A stretch of DNA of 64,000 bases from Bacillus multifaciens. GTDB taxonomy: Bacteria > Bacillota > Bacilli > Bacillales > Bacillaceae_G. Numbering within the stretch: position 1 is the first letter of the stretch; each line of letters opens with the position of its first letter. The notes below the pieces were generated by a model. It was not told the DNA's origin. It did no database searches and was given only the letters and a program-made list of their open reading frames with translations. The position numbers and the translations under genes are program-made. The DNA lies in NCBI RefSeq assembly GCF_030756675.1, contig NZ_JAVBXD010000004.1, positions 62,001 to 126,000 on the forward strand. Direction: 5' to 3'. This document shows positions 8,412 through 16,602 of this stretch, one piece after another.

Positions 8412-9551
8412 CTATATTCCTTTTTCAAATGAAATATGAAATTCTGTCCATTCTTCTGTTGACTTACATGTAATAGACCCTTTATGCTTTTCCACAATTT
8501 GTTTACAAACAAACAAACCAATTCCAGTTCCTAACTTCTTTGTAGTTACAAATGGTTCAAATATTGTTTCTATATTTTCTGCTGGAATCATCGGTCCATT
8601 ATTTTTAATAAAAATATGTATTAATTCTTCATCTTCACACACATCAATAACAATTCTCTTACTTTCTTCCATTCCTTCAAGTGCGTCAATTGAGTTCATT
8701 AAAATATTTAAAAACACTTGCCTAACTTCACTTCGATACCCCGTAAACGATATTGGATGCGGCAAATTTTTCTCAATAGAAACATTTGCATTTACTAAAC
8801 TCGGATATAGGAAGTGAATAATATCATGAAATAAATCATTCACCCAAAATCTCTCTGCTTCATTCCATATTTCTTTTTTTGAAACAAGTAAAAATTGAGA
8901 AATTCTAAAATTTAATTGATCAAGCTCATGTGAAATAATATCTAAATACGGGAGATGCGGCTGATCTGATTTTAACAACTTTACAAATCCCATAATAGAT
9001 GTTAATGGATTACGAAATTCATGAACGAAACTTGCTGACATTTGACCTAATATTGTCAATCTCTCTTTATGTGTTTCGTTAATGAATTTTTGCTTTTCTT
9101 CCAAATTTTCCGATATAATTTCTGAGTATTTCAAAACCGTATAATAAATTAAACGATCAAAACAAATATGTATCTTTCCCATAATTGGTTTTAGTTCACG
9201 AGCACTTACATCTAATTCACACATTGCTTCAAATAATTCATTCCGTCCTACATTCGCATTATAGACAAAATCGCCAATATTTGCGTCCGTCCCCGCACGT
9301 TCAATAGCAATTTTTTCACATAATGGTCTAATGAGTTCAATATCTTCCTCACTCATAATAAGCTTAATCATTAAAGATAACAATTTTTCTCCGTTCTCAA
9401 AAATTTCTTGTTTAAAAGGATCATTTTCTGAAATAATAATTTTGTTTTTCCAGTTCTCTACAAATTGCTGATTATTCTTTTCTAAATACGTGCAAAACAT
9501 TTTACTAATATCTTTATCGATCGGAAAAACCCCCATTCCCTCCATCTCCAT
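8412..9551 (-). CDS. cytosolic sporulation-type sensor histidine kinase
   Basis: 379 residues without membrane segments. Residues about 12-140 fit the helical 'HisK_N' sensor domain found in Bacillus sporulation kinases. The H-box SASFVHEFRNPLTSIMGF puts the phosphorylated His at 177; LNILMNSIDALE (N-box) and KKLGTGIGLFVCKQIVEKH (G2) complete the ATPase domain. No response regulator gene is adjacent, as expected for an orphan kinase feeding Spo0F. Start is uncertain: several ATGs near 9551-9536 share a purine-rich GGAGATGGAGGG stretch. Signal unknown. Confidence 0.88.
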   Translation of the reverse strand: MEMEGMGVFPIDKDISKMFCTYLEKNNQQFVENWKNKIIISENDPFKQEIFENGEKLLSLMIKLIMSEEDIELIRPLCEKIAIERAGTDANIGDFVYNANVGRNELFEAMCELDVSARELKPIMGKIHICFDRLIYYTVLKYSEIISENLEEKQKFINETHKERLTILGQMSASFVHEFRNPLTSIMGFVKLLKSDQPHLPYLDIISHELDQLNFRISQFLLVSKKEIWNEAERFWVNDLFHDIIHFLYPSLVNANVSIEKNLPHPISFTGYRSEVRQVFLNILMNSIDALEGMEESKRIVIDVCEDEELIHIFIKNNGPMIPAENIETIFEPFVTTKKLGTGIGLFVCKQIVEKHKGSITCKSTEEWTEFHISFEKGI

Positions 9552-9727
9552 ACGAAAAATACCCTATATATTTTGAATATTAACACAAAAAACATTTTTC
9601 GTTAAGAGATTATTGTCACATTTTGTTATTTCATGTTGATAAAATTTTTCAATAAAGTATGTGAAATTATTTTTTTGCATACTTTTTATTTTTTTCATAC
9701 AATAGAAACAGGAAAGGTGTGAAAAAA

Positions 9728-10120
9728 ATGACAAATAAAAATGTGGAAGACTACCTTCAAGAAGGCATTCACGGACAAAAACAAAACAAACCTGAAGAGC
9801 GTAACATGTTTTTAAGCACATTGCGTGAACGTGTGGAAATTGCGTTAACGATTGGACAAGTCATGCAAACGAACGTATATCCAGAAATAAAAAAATCAAT
9901 GAGTTCTTCTCAAGGGTTAACATTGTATGTGAACGGAAACATCGCTTACCCACATTTATCCAAATACATTAAATTAGCAAATGAAAAACAAGTACCTTTT
10001 ACAATTGTACAAAATAAAGATGCACATACACCAATTGGACTTGTTCTCGCACATGATACAGCGGTAGAAGCAGAACATATTTATGTAGAAGATGAAATTT
10101 ACAAGCAAGAGATGAACTGA
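9728..10120 (+). CDS. yueI: YueI family protein (DUF1694)
   Basis: 130 residues, close to B. subtilis YueI. NVEDYLQEGIHGQKQNKPEE at the N-terminus is the family's best conserved stretch. I chose the ATG at 9728 because family proteins start a few residues before this motif; a GTG at 9719 is possible. The fold is related to ribosomal L7Ae-like proteins as far as I recall, and the function is unknown. Single gene with its own terminator. Confidence 0.85.
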   Translation: MTNKNVEDYLQEGIHGQKQNKPEERNMFLSTLRERVEIALTIGQVMQTNVYPEIKKSMSSSQGLTLYVNGNIAYPHLSKYIKLANEKQVPFTIVQNKDAHTPIGLVLAHDTAVEAEHIYVEDEIYKQEMN

Positions 10121-10122
10121 CA

Positions 10123-10155
10123 AAATACGCCCGACCTCTAAACGGGCGTATTTTT
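10123..10155 (+). terminator. terminator after yueI
   Basis: AAAATACGCCCG and CGGGCGTATTTT form a 12-bp stem with a nine-base loop and trailing T's. Confidence 0.9.
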
Positions 10156-10194
10156 GTGAATTCTTTACGATAAAATGGACATTCCATCAACGGA

Positions 10195-10237
10195 TTCCCT
10201 CTCTGAATCTTGAGGTGGGACAAATAGCGGGATAAAC
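10195..10237. repeat. fragment of the TAAAGTGAAACTT repeat family (3' part)
   Basis: TCTCTGAATCTTGAGGT followed by GCGGGATAAA matches the 3' half of the copy at 41196-41346. It lies 20 bases past the stop of the CNNM gene. Confidence 0.55.
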
Positions 10238-10256
10238 TAAACCGTTAAGGTAAAGG

Positions 10257-11618
10257 TTATGAACTAACTTGTTCTTGAAATGAAACCGGTTGTTCTACTA
10301 CTTCTACAGGCTGGATTGCAGGTTGCTTTGTCACTTCAATTTGTTTAATATAATGTCCATCTAATTCAACAATACGAAACTTATAATTTTCAATATCAAT
10401 ACTATCACCTTGTTCAATTTCCAGATGTTCTGTTAAAATCCAACCCCCAATTGTATCAACGTCTTCATCGTCAATTGAAAGTCCTAATAATGCATTAACT
10501 TCACTTACAAGCACTTTTCCTTCTAAAATTGTTTTTGTTTCACTAATGCGCTGAATTTCTGGCTTTTCATCCGTATCAAATTCATCTTGAATGTCACCAA
10601 CAATTTCTTCTAATATATCTTCAACTGTTACAAGTCCAGACGTTCCGCCGTACTCATTCACTAAAATTGCCATATGTGTACGCTCCCGTTGCATTTTTAC
10701 AAATAAATCATGGATAGCGATGGATTCAATAATTTGAATAACCGGACGGGCATACTGTGCGACAGTTTCTTTTTTTGTGCCATCATGTTTCACAAAATCT
10801 GTGAAAATATCTTTAAAGTTTACAAAACCAATAACATGATCTTTATCACCGTCAATGACAGGATATCGCGTATATTTCTCATTTGACATCATTTTCATTG
10901 CTTCCATTACAGATTGCTCTTTCTCTAAAATTACCATTTCTGTACGTGGAACCATTATTTCTTTCGCAATTCGATCGTCAAATTCGAAAATGTTATTCAC
11001 ATATTTATATTCTGATTGATTAATTTCACCGTTTTTGTAACTTTCTGATACAAGTATACGTAACTCTTCTTCTGAATGTACTGCTTCATGCTTTTGCATT
11101 GGTTTTAAGCCAAACATTCTCGTAACAATGCGTGCTGAACCATTCAATGTCCAAATAAGAGGATACGCAAGTCGATAGAAAAAGATAAGCGGTCTTGCAA
11201 CTGATAAGCTAATCCATTCCGCCTTCTGAATCGCCAATGTTTTCGGAGCTAGTTCGCCTACGACAACGTGAAGAAAGGTAATGAACATAAAAGCTAGAAA
11301 AACAGATAAAATGGATGTCACCGAGGGAGGCACTTCCAATTTTGTAAAAATCGGATCCAGCATACGTTTCACTGTCGGTTCTCCTAACCATCCAAGGCCG
11401 AGCGCTGTCACTGTAATCCCTAACTGACATGCTGATAAATACTCGTCTAAGTTTGTAATGACTGTTTTCGCGGCAGTTGCACGTTTGTTTCCTTCTGCAA
11501 TTAAATAATCGATGCGTGAGCTCCTAACCTTAACAATTGCAAATTCAGACGCAACGAAAAAAGCAGTTAAGGCAATTAAAACAATCACCATACTTATACT
11601 AAATATGTCCAAATACAT
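10257..11618 (-). CDS. CNNM/CorC-type transporter (Mg2+ efflux family)
   Basis: 453 residues from the ATG at 11618. Order: DUF21/CNNM membrane domain (about 1-190, with ITFLHVVVGELAPKTLAIQKAEW), a CBS pair (about 205-335, MVPRTEMVIL...) and a CorC/HlyC domain (about 355-430, EGKVLVSEVNALLGL). B. subtilis relatives include MpfA (YhdP), a Mg2+ exporter, but several paralogues exist and I cannot choose. The start region is odd: the only good Shine-Dalgarno (AGGAGGTGG, 11647-11655) lies 31 bases before the ATG with a perfect 8-bp hairpin between them. A GTG at 11630 is the alternative start. Confidence 0.9.
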   Translation of the reverse strand: MYLDIFSISMVIVLIALTAFFVASEFAIVKVRSSRIDYLIAEGNKRATAAKTVITNLDEYLSACQLGITVTALGLGWLGEPTVKRMLDPIFTKLEVPPSVTSILSVFLAFMFITFLHVVVGELAPKTLAIQKAEWISLSVARPLIFFYRLAYPLIWTLNGSARIVTRMFGLKPMQKHEAVHSEEELRILVSESYKNGEINQSEYKYVNNIFEFDDRIAKEIMVPRTEMVILEKEQSVMEAMKMMSNEKYTRYPVIDGDKDHVIGFVNFKDIFTDFVKHDGTKKETVAQYARPVIQIIESIAIHDLFVKMQRERTHMAILVNEYGGTSGLVTVEDILEEIVGDIQDEFDTDEKPEIQRISETKTILEGKVLVSEVNALLGLSIDDEDVDTIGGWILTEHLEIEQGDSIDIENYKFRIVELDGHYIKQIEVTKQPAIQPVEVVEQPVSFQEQVSS

Positions 11619-11655
11619 TTCCTTACCCACTTCGTAAGTAAGGAAGCCACCTCCT
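11619..11655 (-). promoter_or_regulatory. Shine-Dalgarno plus hairpin in front of CNNM start
   Basis: On the minus strand AGGAGGTGG is followed by one base, then TTCCTTAC, an 11-base loop and GTAAGGAA, directly followed by the ATG. When folded, the stem would bring the ribosome site within about five bases of the start, as in phage T4 gene 38. The geometry is seen; the function is inferred. Confidence 0.5.
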
Positions 11656-11969
11656 AATTATTTTATTCTAAAAACAGCTTCTCTAACAATCTTACAAGTT
11701 TCTACACTAGTAATTCCCTTTTATACATTATATGCATACATCAAAAAGATATTTACGTTTAATGATAACGAAACTTATACTCTCCGTCAAATAAGAGAAA
11801 CGACTGGATTTAGACAACTTTTTTTCATTTTCGCGATGTTTTTTACGAAAAAAATATTTTTGTCAAAAAGCACTTTCTTTGCCGATTTCTCACTTCTTTT
11901 GTCAGTCATGCAGGGAACGAACGAGTTATCACGAAACCTTCTAACTAATGAGACATAGGAGGGGTTATT
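11656..11969. other. divergent promoter region between CNNM gene and racA
   Basis: AT-rich 314 bases that must hold the promoters of both genes. TTGTCAAA at 11860-11867 differs by one base from the Spo0A box TTGTCGAA and would fit racA's known early-sporulation control. No other element seen. Confidence 0.4.
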
Positions 11970-12461
11970 GTGGAGTATAAAACGCCGATGATTGCTAAAA
12001 CGTTAGGTATTAGTCCAAAAGCTGTTATCCGTCTTGCACAACAAATCGGATTAGAATTGAAAAAAAATAAATTGGGCCACTATGTTTTTTACGAAAATGA
12101 TTTACAACAACTGCTTGAGTTTCAACGCTCTGCACCAAGTCAAAAACATGAATCATCTTCCTATCATGCTGCTGAAGCAGCACCGCCAAATGAAATGCAG
12201 CAATTTATTAAAGAATTACAACAAGTTTCCTTACGCTTAGATCGGCTAGAAGAAAAGCTACAAGACAAAGCAGATGACGTCGTAAGTTATCAGTTGTTAC
12301 AACACCGTAATGAAATGGAAGAAATGCACGCAAAAATTGCCCAATTAGAAACAGCACTTAAACGAAAAGAATCCATCTATATTACACCAGAAGTAGCGGC
12401 AGCAAAACAAGAAGAAAAACCAAAGCGTCGTAAAATGATTTTAAGCATTTTTGGATTTTAA
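11970..12461 (+). CDS. racA: polar chromosome-anchoring protein RacA
   Basis: 163 residues starting at GTG 11970 with TAGGAGGGG five bases upstream. The N-terminus (MEYKTPMIAKTLGISPKAVIRLAQQI, split here as MEYKTPMIAK and the rest) is a MerR-like DNA-binding helix-turn-helix; LGHYVFYENDLQQLLEF follows. Residues about 70-140 are Gln/Glu/Lys-rich coiled coil. The tail KPKRRKMILSIFGF is a basic amphipathic end suited to membrane contact. RacA ties the origin region of the chromosome to the cell pole at the onset of sporulation. Confidence 0.87.
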   Translation: MEYKTPMIAKTLGISPKAVIRLAQQIGLELKKNKLGHYVFYENDLQQLLEFQRSAPSQKHESSSYHAAEAAPPNEMQQFIKELQQVSLRLDRLEEKLQDKADDVVSYQLLQHRNEMEEMHAKIAQLETALKRKESIYITPEVAAAKQEEKPKRRKMILSIFGF

Positions 12462-12468
12462 TATATGT

Positions 12469-12509
12469 AATGAAAAAGGTGATGTTCATCGAACATCACC
12501 TTTTTCATT
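12469..12509 (+). terminator. bidirectional terminator between racA and hcp
   Basis: A 19-bp perfect stem (AATGAAAAAGGTGATGTTC) with a three-base loop; T's on both strands, so it serves both converging genes. The hcp stop codon lies in its right arm. Confidence 0.92.
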
Positions 12510-13797
12510 ATGATAACATCGCTTTCATATCTTCTGCTGCTGTTGTAATGAGTTGTAAACGAAATGCGTCTTGTAACACCTGTAGTACACCTGGTGATAT
12601 AAACTCTGGTGCTTTCGGACCGATACGAATATCTTGAATACCAAGACTAAATAATCCAAGTAAAATAGCTACAGCCTTTTGCTCAAACCAAGACAATACA
12701 ATGCTGACTGGTAGCTCATTCACTTCACATTGAAATGCTTCCGCTAAAGCGGCTGCAATTTTCACTGTTGAAATCGAATTATTACATTGACCGAGATCAA
12801 TATAACGCGGTATATTCGTTCCTGGCACAACGCCATAATCTACGTCATTAAAGCGGAATTTCCCGCAAGACGTCGTGAGAATAACTGTTTCTGGTGGTAA
12901 AGATGTTGCTAATTCCCGATAATATTCTCCGCCCTTTCCAGGTGCATCACAACCAGCGATGACAAAGAAACGTTGAATTTTACCAGCTTTTACCGCATCA
13001 ATAATTTCTGGTGCAAGCGATAATACGGTTTCATGGTGAAATCCTGTTGTTAACTGTTCTTCTGATTCCATTTGGACATCTGGAAGCTCCAACGCCGTTT
13101 CAATAAGCGATGTAAAATCATTATTTTCAATTTTACGTACTCCCTCTAGTCCTGCAACATCATAGGAAAAGAAACGATTTGCATATGTTCCTTTAATTGG
13201 CATCACACAATTTGTCGTTGCTAATATAGCCCCTGAAAATTTTTCGAATAAACGGCGCTGATCATACCAAGCCTTTCCGATATTCCCCTTTAAATGCACA
13301 TATTTTTTTAACTGCGGATAACCATGTGCTGGCAGCATTTCAGAATGTGTATAAATATTGATACCTGTTCCTTCTGTTTGCTTTAATAACTCTTCTAGTG
13401 CAAATAAATTATGTCCTGTAACAACAATTGCTTTTCCATAAGCACGATTTTGTGTAATTTGTACTGGCTCCGGCACTCCGAAATGATCAGTATGTGCCTT
13501 ATCAAGTAATTCCATCACGCGAATCGCGGCTTTCCCAACTTTCATTGCCATTTCTAAGTGTTCTTGTTCATTAAAGTTTGAATTTGTTAACGTCATATAT
13601 AACGCTTCATGCGTTACTGCATCTACAAAAGGGTCTGTATATCCAAGCTGCGCTGCATGAGTACGATATGCAGCAATTCCTTTTAAAGCAAAGACAATAA
13701 TATCTTGTAAGCTTGCAATGCTTTCATCTTTTCCACAAACTCCGATAATTTTACATCCTCCGGTAGGCGTTTGTTCACATTGATGACAAAACATCAT
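12508..13797 (-). CDS. hcp: hybrid cluster protein Hcp (hydroxylamine reductase family)
   Basis: 429 residues from the ATG at 13797, with AGAGGGG six bases upstream. The N-terminal cysteines C4, C7, C15 and C21 (CHQCEQTPTGGCKIIGVC) bind the first Fe-S cluster; CDAPGKGGEYY and ILTTSCGKFRFN later supply hybrid-cluster ligands. Hcp proteins reduce NO or hydroxylamine and protect cells during nitrate or nitrite respiration. The longer open frame to 13872 would run across an Fnr-type box, which argues for the later start. The protein is shorter than E. coli Hcp, as in the class lacking part of the helical domain. Confidence 0.92.
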   Translation of the reverse strand: MMFCHQCEQTPTGGCKIIGVCGKDESIASLQDIIVFALKGIAAYRTHAAQLGYTDPFVDAVTHEALYMTLTNSNFNEQEHLEMAMKVGKAAIRVMELLDKAHTDHFGVPEPVQITQNRAYGKAIVVTGHNLFALEELLKQTEGTGINIYTHSEMLPAHGYPQLKKYVHLKGNIGKAWYDQRRLFEKFSGAILATTNCVMPIKGTYANRFFSYDVAGLEGVRKIENNDFTSLIETALELPDVQMESEEQLTTGFHHETVLSLAPEIIDAVKAGKIQRFFVIAGCDAPGKGGEYYRELATSLPPETVILTTSCGKFRFNDVDYGVVPGTNIPRYIDLGQCNNSISTVKIAAALAEAFQCEVNELPVSIVLSWFEQKAVAILLGLFSLGIQDIRIGPKAPEFISPGVLQVLQDAFRLQLITTAAEDMKAMLS

Positions 13798-13857
13798 TCC
13801 CATCCCCTCTCTAGCGATTTTTATAGTGTAAGCGTAATACAAATCACTATTGAAAGA

Positions 13858-13873
13858 TGTGATGATAATCACA
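13858..13873 (-). promoter_or_regulatory. Fnr/CRP-type palindrome upstream of hcp
   Basis: TGTGATGATAATCACA is a perfect TGTGA-N6-TCACA inverted repeat, the classical Fnr/CRP half-sites, 61-76 bases upstream of the hcp start. CACTATAAAAAT closer to the gene could be its -10 region. Anaerobic activation of hcp by Fnr is known in other bacteria. Confidence 0.75.
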
Positions 13874-13900
13874 TGGAATGATGCAATTTTGTGACAACAT

Positions 13901-14497
13901 TCATCTTGTTAACATAATGTTTTTACTGCTTTCTTTAATCAATGTTTGTGCATGTGCATTTCCTTGAATCACATCACGAAATTCTTTCAAAGAATACATA
14001 TGTGTCAATCCTTTCATAACATGAATACAAACTGGTACACCTTGTAGTGCATCATTAACAGCAAATGCATCATCGATAGGCTCTATTGGGAACCCTAATG
14101 AACGTAAGTACATATACATACGCTTTGTTACAACTGCAATATACCACTCTGCTTTTACTTCTAATGCATGTATAAATAAAATCGTCGCTAGTTGCTTAAA
14201 TTGTCCTCGACCGCGAGATGTTTTTGCAATACTTAACTTTCCAATTTCATATACGTTTTTTAATCCTTTTATATATTCATTTTCAGAAAACGGATAAAAA
14301 AACTCGGAATTTGATTGTTCAGGTGCTAAATAATGTATGCATTCAACAGTTCCGATATAATGATTATCCTCTATCAATAAAAATCTTGAAGGTGTTAAAT
14401 TTCGTTCTACAAACATTATGTTTCGTTCTTCACAAAAATCTCCCCATAATTGCTCGAACCAAAAATGTTCTTCCTTTGTTTGAACACGTTGGAACAT
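13901..14497 (-). CDS. GNAT-superfamily protein resembling FeeM/LuxI-type acyl transferases
   Basis: 198 residues, AAGGCGGGGAAGT just before the ATG. The core YEIGKLSIAKTSRGRGQFKQ (residues about 92-112) is the GNAT strand 4-helix 3 unit, with RGRGQFK as the CoA-pyrophosphate loop. The downstream pattern (YLRSLGFPIEPIDDAFAVN, then GVPVCIHVMKGL) resembles N-acyl amino-acid or autoinducer synthases more than ordinary acetyltransferases. Substrate unknown; an acyl-CoA or acyl-ACP donor is possible. It stands upstream of the hcp promoter and transcribes leftward into it without a clear terminator. Confidence 0.65.
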   Translation of the reverse strand: MFQRVQTKEEHFWFEQLWGDFCEERNIMFVERNLTPSRFLLIEDNHYIGTVECIHYLAPEQSNSEFFYPFSENEYIKGLKNVYEIGKLSIAKTSRGRGQFKQLATILFIHALEVKAEWYIAVVTKRMYMYLRSLGFPIEPIDDAFAVNDALQGVPVCIHVMKGLTHMYSLKEFRDVIQGNAHAQTLIKESSKNIMLTR

Positions 14498-14735
14498 ACT
14501 TCCCCGCCTTTCCTATCACCCTTTACTTATTTGTTAGCGCTTTCATCATCTATCATATAAAAAGAAAACTTGCTATGCAAGAAAAACTATTTTACTAATT
14601 CATAATTCCTGTATTACTTTTATATTTATACAAAAAAAATCCAAAAAAACATGACAATATTTACAAAAAATCGTTACATTTTGAAAATTTTCTCTTCATC
14701 TCAAAATTTTAAAAACACAAGAAGAAAAATATGAA

Positions 14736-14765
14736 ACCCCCATTGATGGAAGTTTCACTTTATCC
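14736..14765. repeat. fragment of the TAAAGTGAAACTT repeat at the 3' end of the McrC-like gene
   Basis: On the minus strand the bases GGGATAAAGTGAAACTTCC then ATCAATGGGGG match the 5' end of the repeat family. The TGA inside AAAGTGA is the stop codon of the McrC-like gene. Confidence 0.75.
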
Positions 14766-16602
14766 CTGCTAACCAGTGCTGTAAAATATTTATTAATTCT
14801 TTTTTTCCTGCCACCCTCTCTTCTCCTTTTTTTGTTTTATACGGGTACAATTGTAAAAATACACCGCAACCTGCTTCAATTTTTTTAGCATGCATATTAC
14901 TACCTGGATATACACATATAACTTCATAAATTGCTCGGCGGTGAAATAGGCATTTTCCATTTTTCTCTTCTACATATTTAATTGACCAATATTTGTACAT
15001 CTGCTCGGTTGCTTTCGTATTCCCAACTGGTTGAAAAATGTTATACATCGGACTATATTTCACCTCAACTATAATAGATGATTGATATTTATAAGCAGTT
15101 TCCTCTCGCTTATAACAATCAATACGAATATCCGGTTTTTTTGTATCCTCTCCATTATAAAAATGACTTTGTTTACTGAGCGCAATAAGCGGGTGCGTTT
15201 CAATTAAATCATTAAATACTACATGCAACTGCAAATCTTTGTCTTCCAACACAATTGTTGTACCATCTTGTAAACCATCTAAATAAAAATACGATTGAAT
15301 TTGCTCTGCAATTGACAGATAATCATTAAAACCAAGTTCTTGTAAAATTGCCACAACAGTAAAATAGGCATAATACTCATAAATTAAAAATGTCGGCTTA
15401 TAAACAAATAAAAATAATGGTTCTAATTCATTGTGCTGCACCGAAAATTCAAGCTGATGTAATAATTGATGGTAAACAGGAGGCAACGAATGTGTCGTAA
15501 GTGTACTTTCTTCCCGAACCTCCCTCAAAAACGGTGTATATAAAAGGCTTGAAAAATACGTTAGTGTACTTTGCAAAATTGTATAAAGTACCTTATATTC
15601 TTGAATTTTCATAGCCATTTTGCGTAAGTCTGTGTCTTTTAACAAGTGAATGTTACGATATTTTTGTTTGTCTCGCTCCGTTACAGAACCATTTCGCTCA
15701 ATCGTTTGTAAAATCGTATGCACTGCTTTTTTCTCGTCTCTTCGCGTTTGCTGTGCCCTCTCTAATTTCTGAATCGTTTCGCGCAAAAATAAATCAATTT
15801 CTAATAGCTGATTATAAAACAACTTCGTTTTATATTTTACATAGCCGTTCACTTTATCATTCTTTTTCTCCGTAAAACGGCGATTATACCACTTTTCATA
15901 CGGTTTTTTCTCGCGTATAATGGTGCTTTTTCTTCCCTGCTTTCTCTCTCGCATTTCCCATATATATTCCACTTCAAAATTTACTTTTTGCTGCACTTCA
16001 TAATATAACTGCTTTATTTTTTTCATTTTTTGCGGCAACATCCGGAGCATACGCATATATGAATAATCTTCAATATCTGCAAATGTAACAAATGTCTTTT
16101 TATAGTATCCTCGATCTAAAATGATCCCACTTAGCACAGACTTTACATATTGCTGAATTAACTCTAATTGATCATCAAAAAAATTTTTCGGAACAATTTG
16201 AAATGCGCCGTAAAACAACTCTTCTCCAATCTGCACTTCAAAATGATATACACCACAGCGCCATGGATATAAATAATCCGTTTTCCCATGCTCATACAGT
16301 AAAATAGTACGTTGTTTTTCATGCAGTTCATATTTCCATTCCATATGTTGCTTTTGTCCTTCATATACTTTATTCCAAGTAAACGTAATCTTTATTGGAT
16401 ATTGTGATTGTATATGTAGCCGAAGCGGTTTTAATTCTTGTACTTTGTACACACACGACGAAATCGTAACAGGTGATACGCAAAGTTTATTTAATACAAT
16501 ATGTTCACCCTTCTCTTCTGCTCCTACTATCAATTTCAATACAAACGGAAGCCTCTCTCCTGTTTCTATAATTTCTGTCTCATACATACTTTCATTTGAC
16601 AT
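14755..16602 (-). CDS. McrC-like DUF2357 protein with PD-(D/E)XK nuclease
   Basis: 615 residues. The N-terminal half (about 1-240) is beta-rich, then charged helices, and fits the DUF2357 region of McrC-like proteins. The C-terminal domain shows the nuclease core: KPDIRI (D491), then SSIIVEVKYSP (E513-x-K515), followed by ATEQMYKYW. EYYAYFTVVAILQELGF before it is the usual helix ahead of the core. The ATG overlaps the McrB-like gene by 11 bases, so the two are co-expressed. By analogy with McrBC the motor partner translocates and this subunit cuts; whether the target is modified DNA or RNA cannot be read from the sequence. The stop codon comes from a dispersed repeat. Confidence 0.85.
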   Translation of the reverse strand: MSNESMYETEIIETGERLPFVLKLIVGAEEKGEHIVLNKLCVSPVTISSCVYKVQELKPLRLHIQSQYPIKITFTWNKVYEGQKQHMEWKYELHEKQRTILLYEHGKTDYLYPWRCGVYHFEVQIGEELFYGAFQIVPKNFFDDQLELIQQYVKSVLSGIILDRGYYKKTFVTFADIEDYSYMRMLRMLPQKMKKIKQLYYEVQQKVNFEVEYIWEMRERKQGRKSTIIREKKPYEKWYNRRFTEKKNDKVNGYVKYKTKLFYNQLLEIDLFLRETIQKLERAQQTRRDEKKAVHTILQTIERNGSVTERDKQKYRNIHLLKDTDLRKMAMKIQEYKVLYTILQSTLTYFSSLLYTPFLREVREESTLTTHSLPPVYHQLLHQLEFSVQHNELEPLFLFVYKPTFLIYEYYAYFTVVAILQELGFNDYLSIAEQIQSYFYLDGLQDGTTIVLEDKDLQLHVVFNDLIETHPLIALSKQSHFYNGEDTKKPDIRIDCYKREETAYKYQSSIIVEVKYSPMYNIFQPVGNTKATEQMYKYWSIKYVEEKNGKCLFHRRAIYEVICVYPGSNMHAKKIEAGCGVFLQLYPYKTKKGEERVAGKKELINILQHWLAGIK

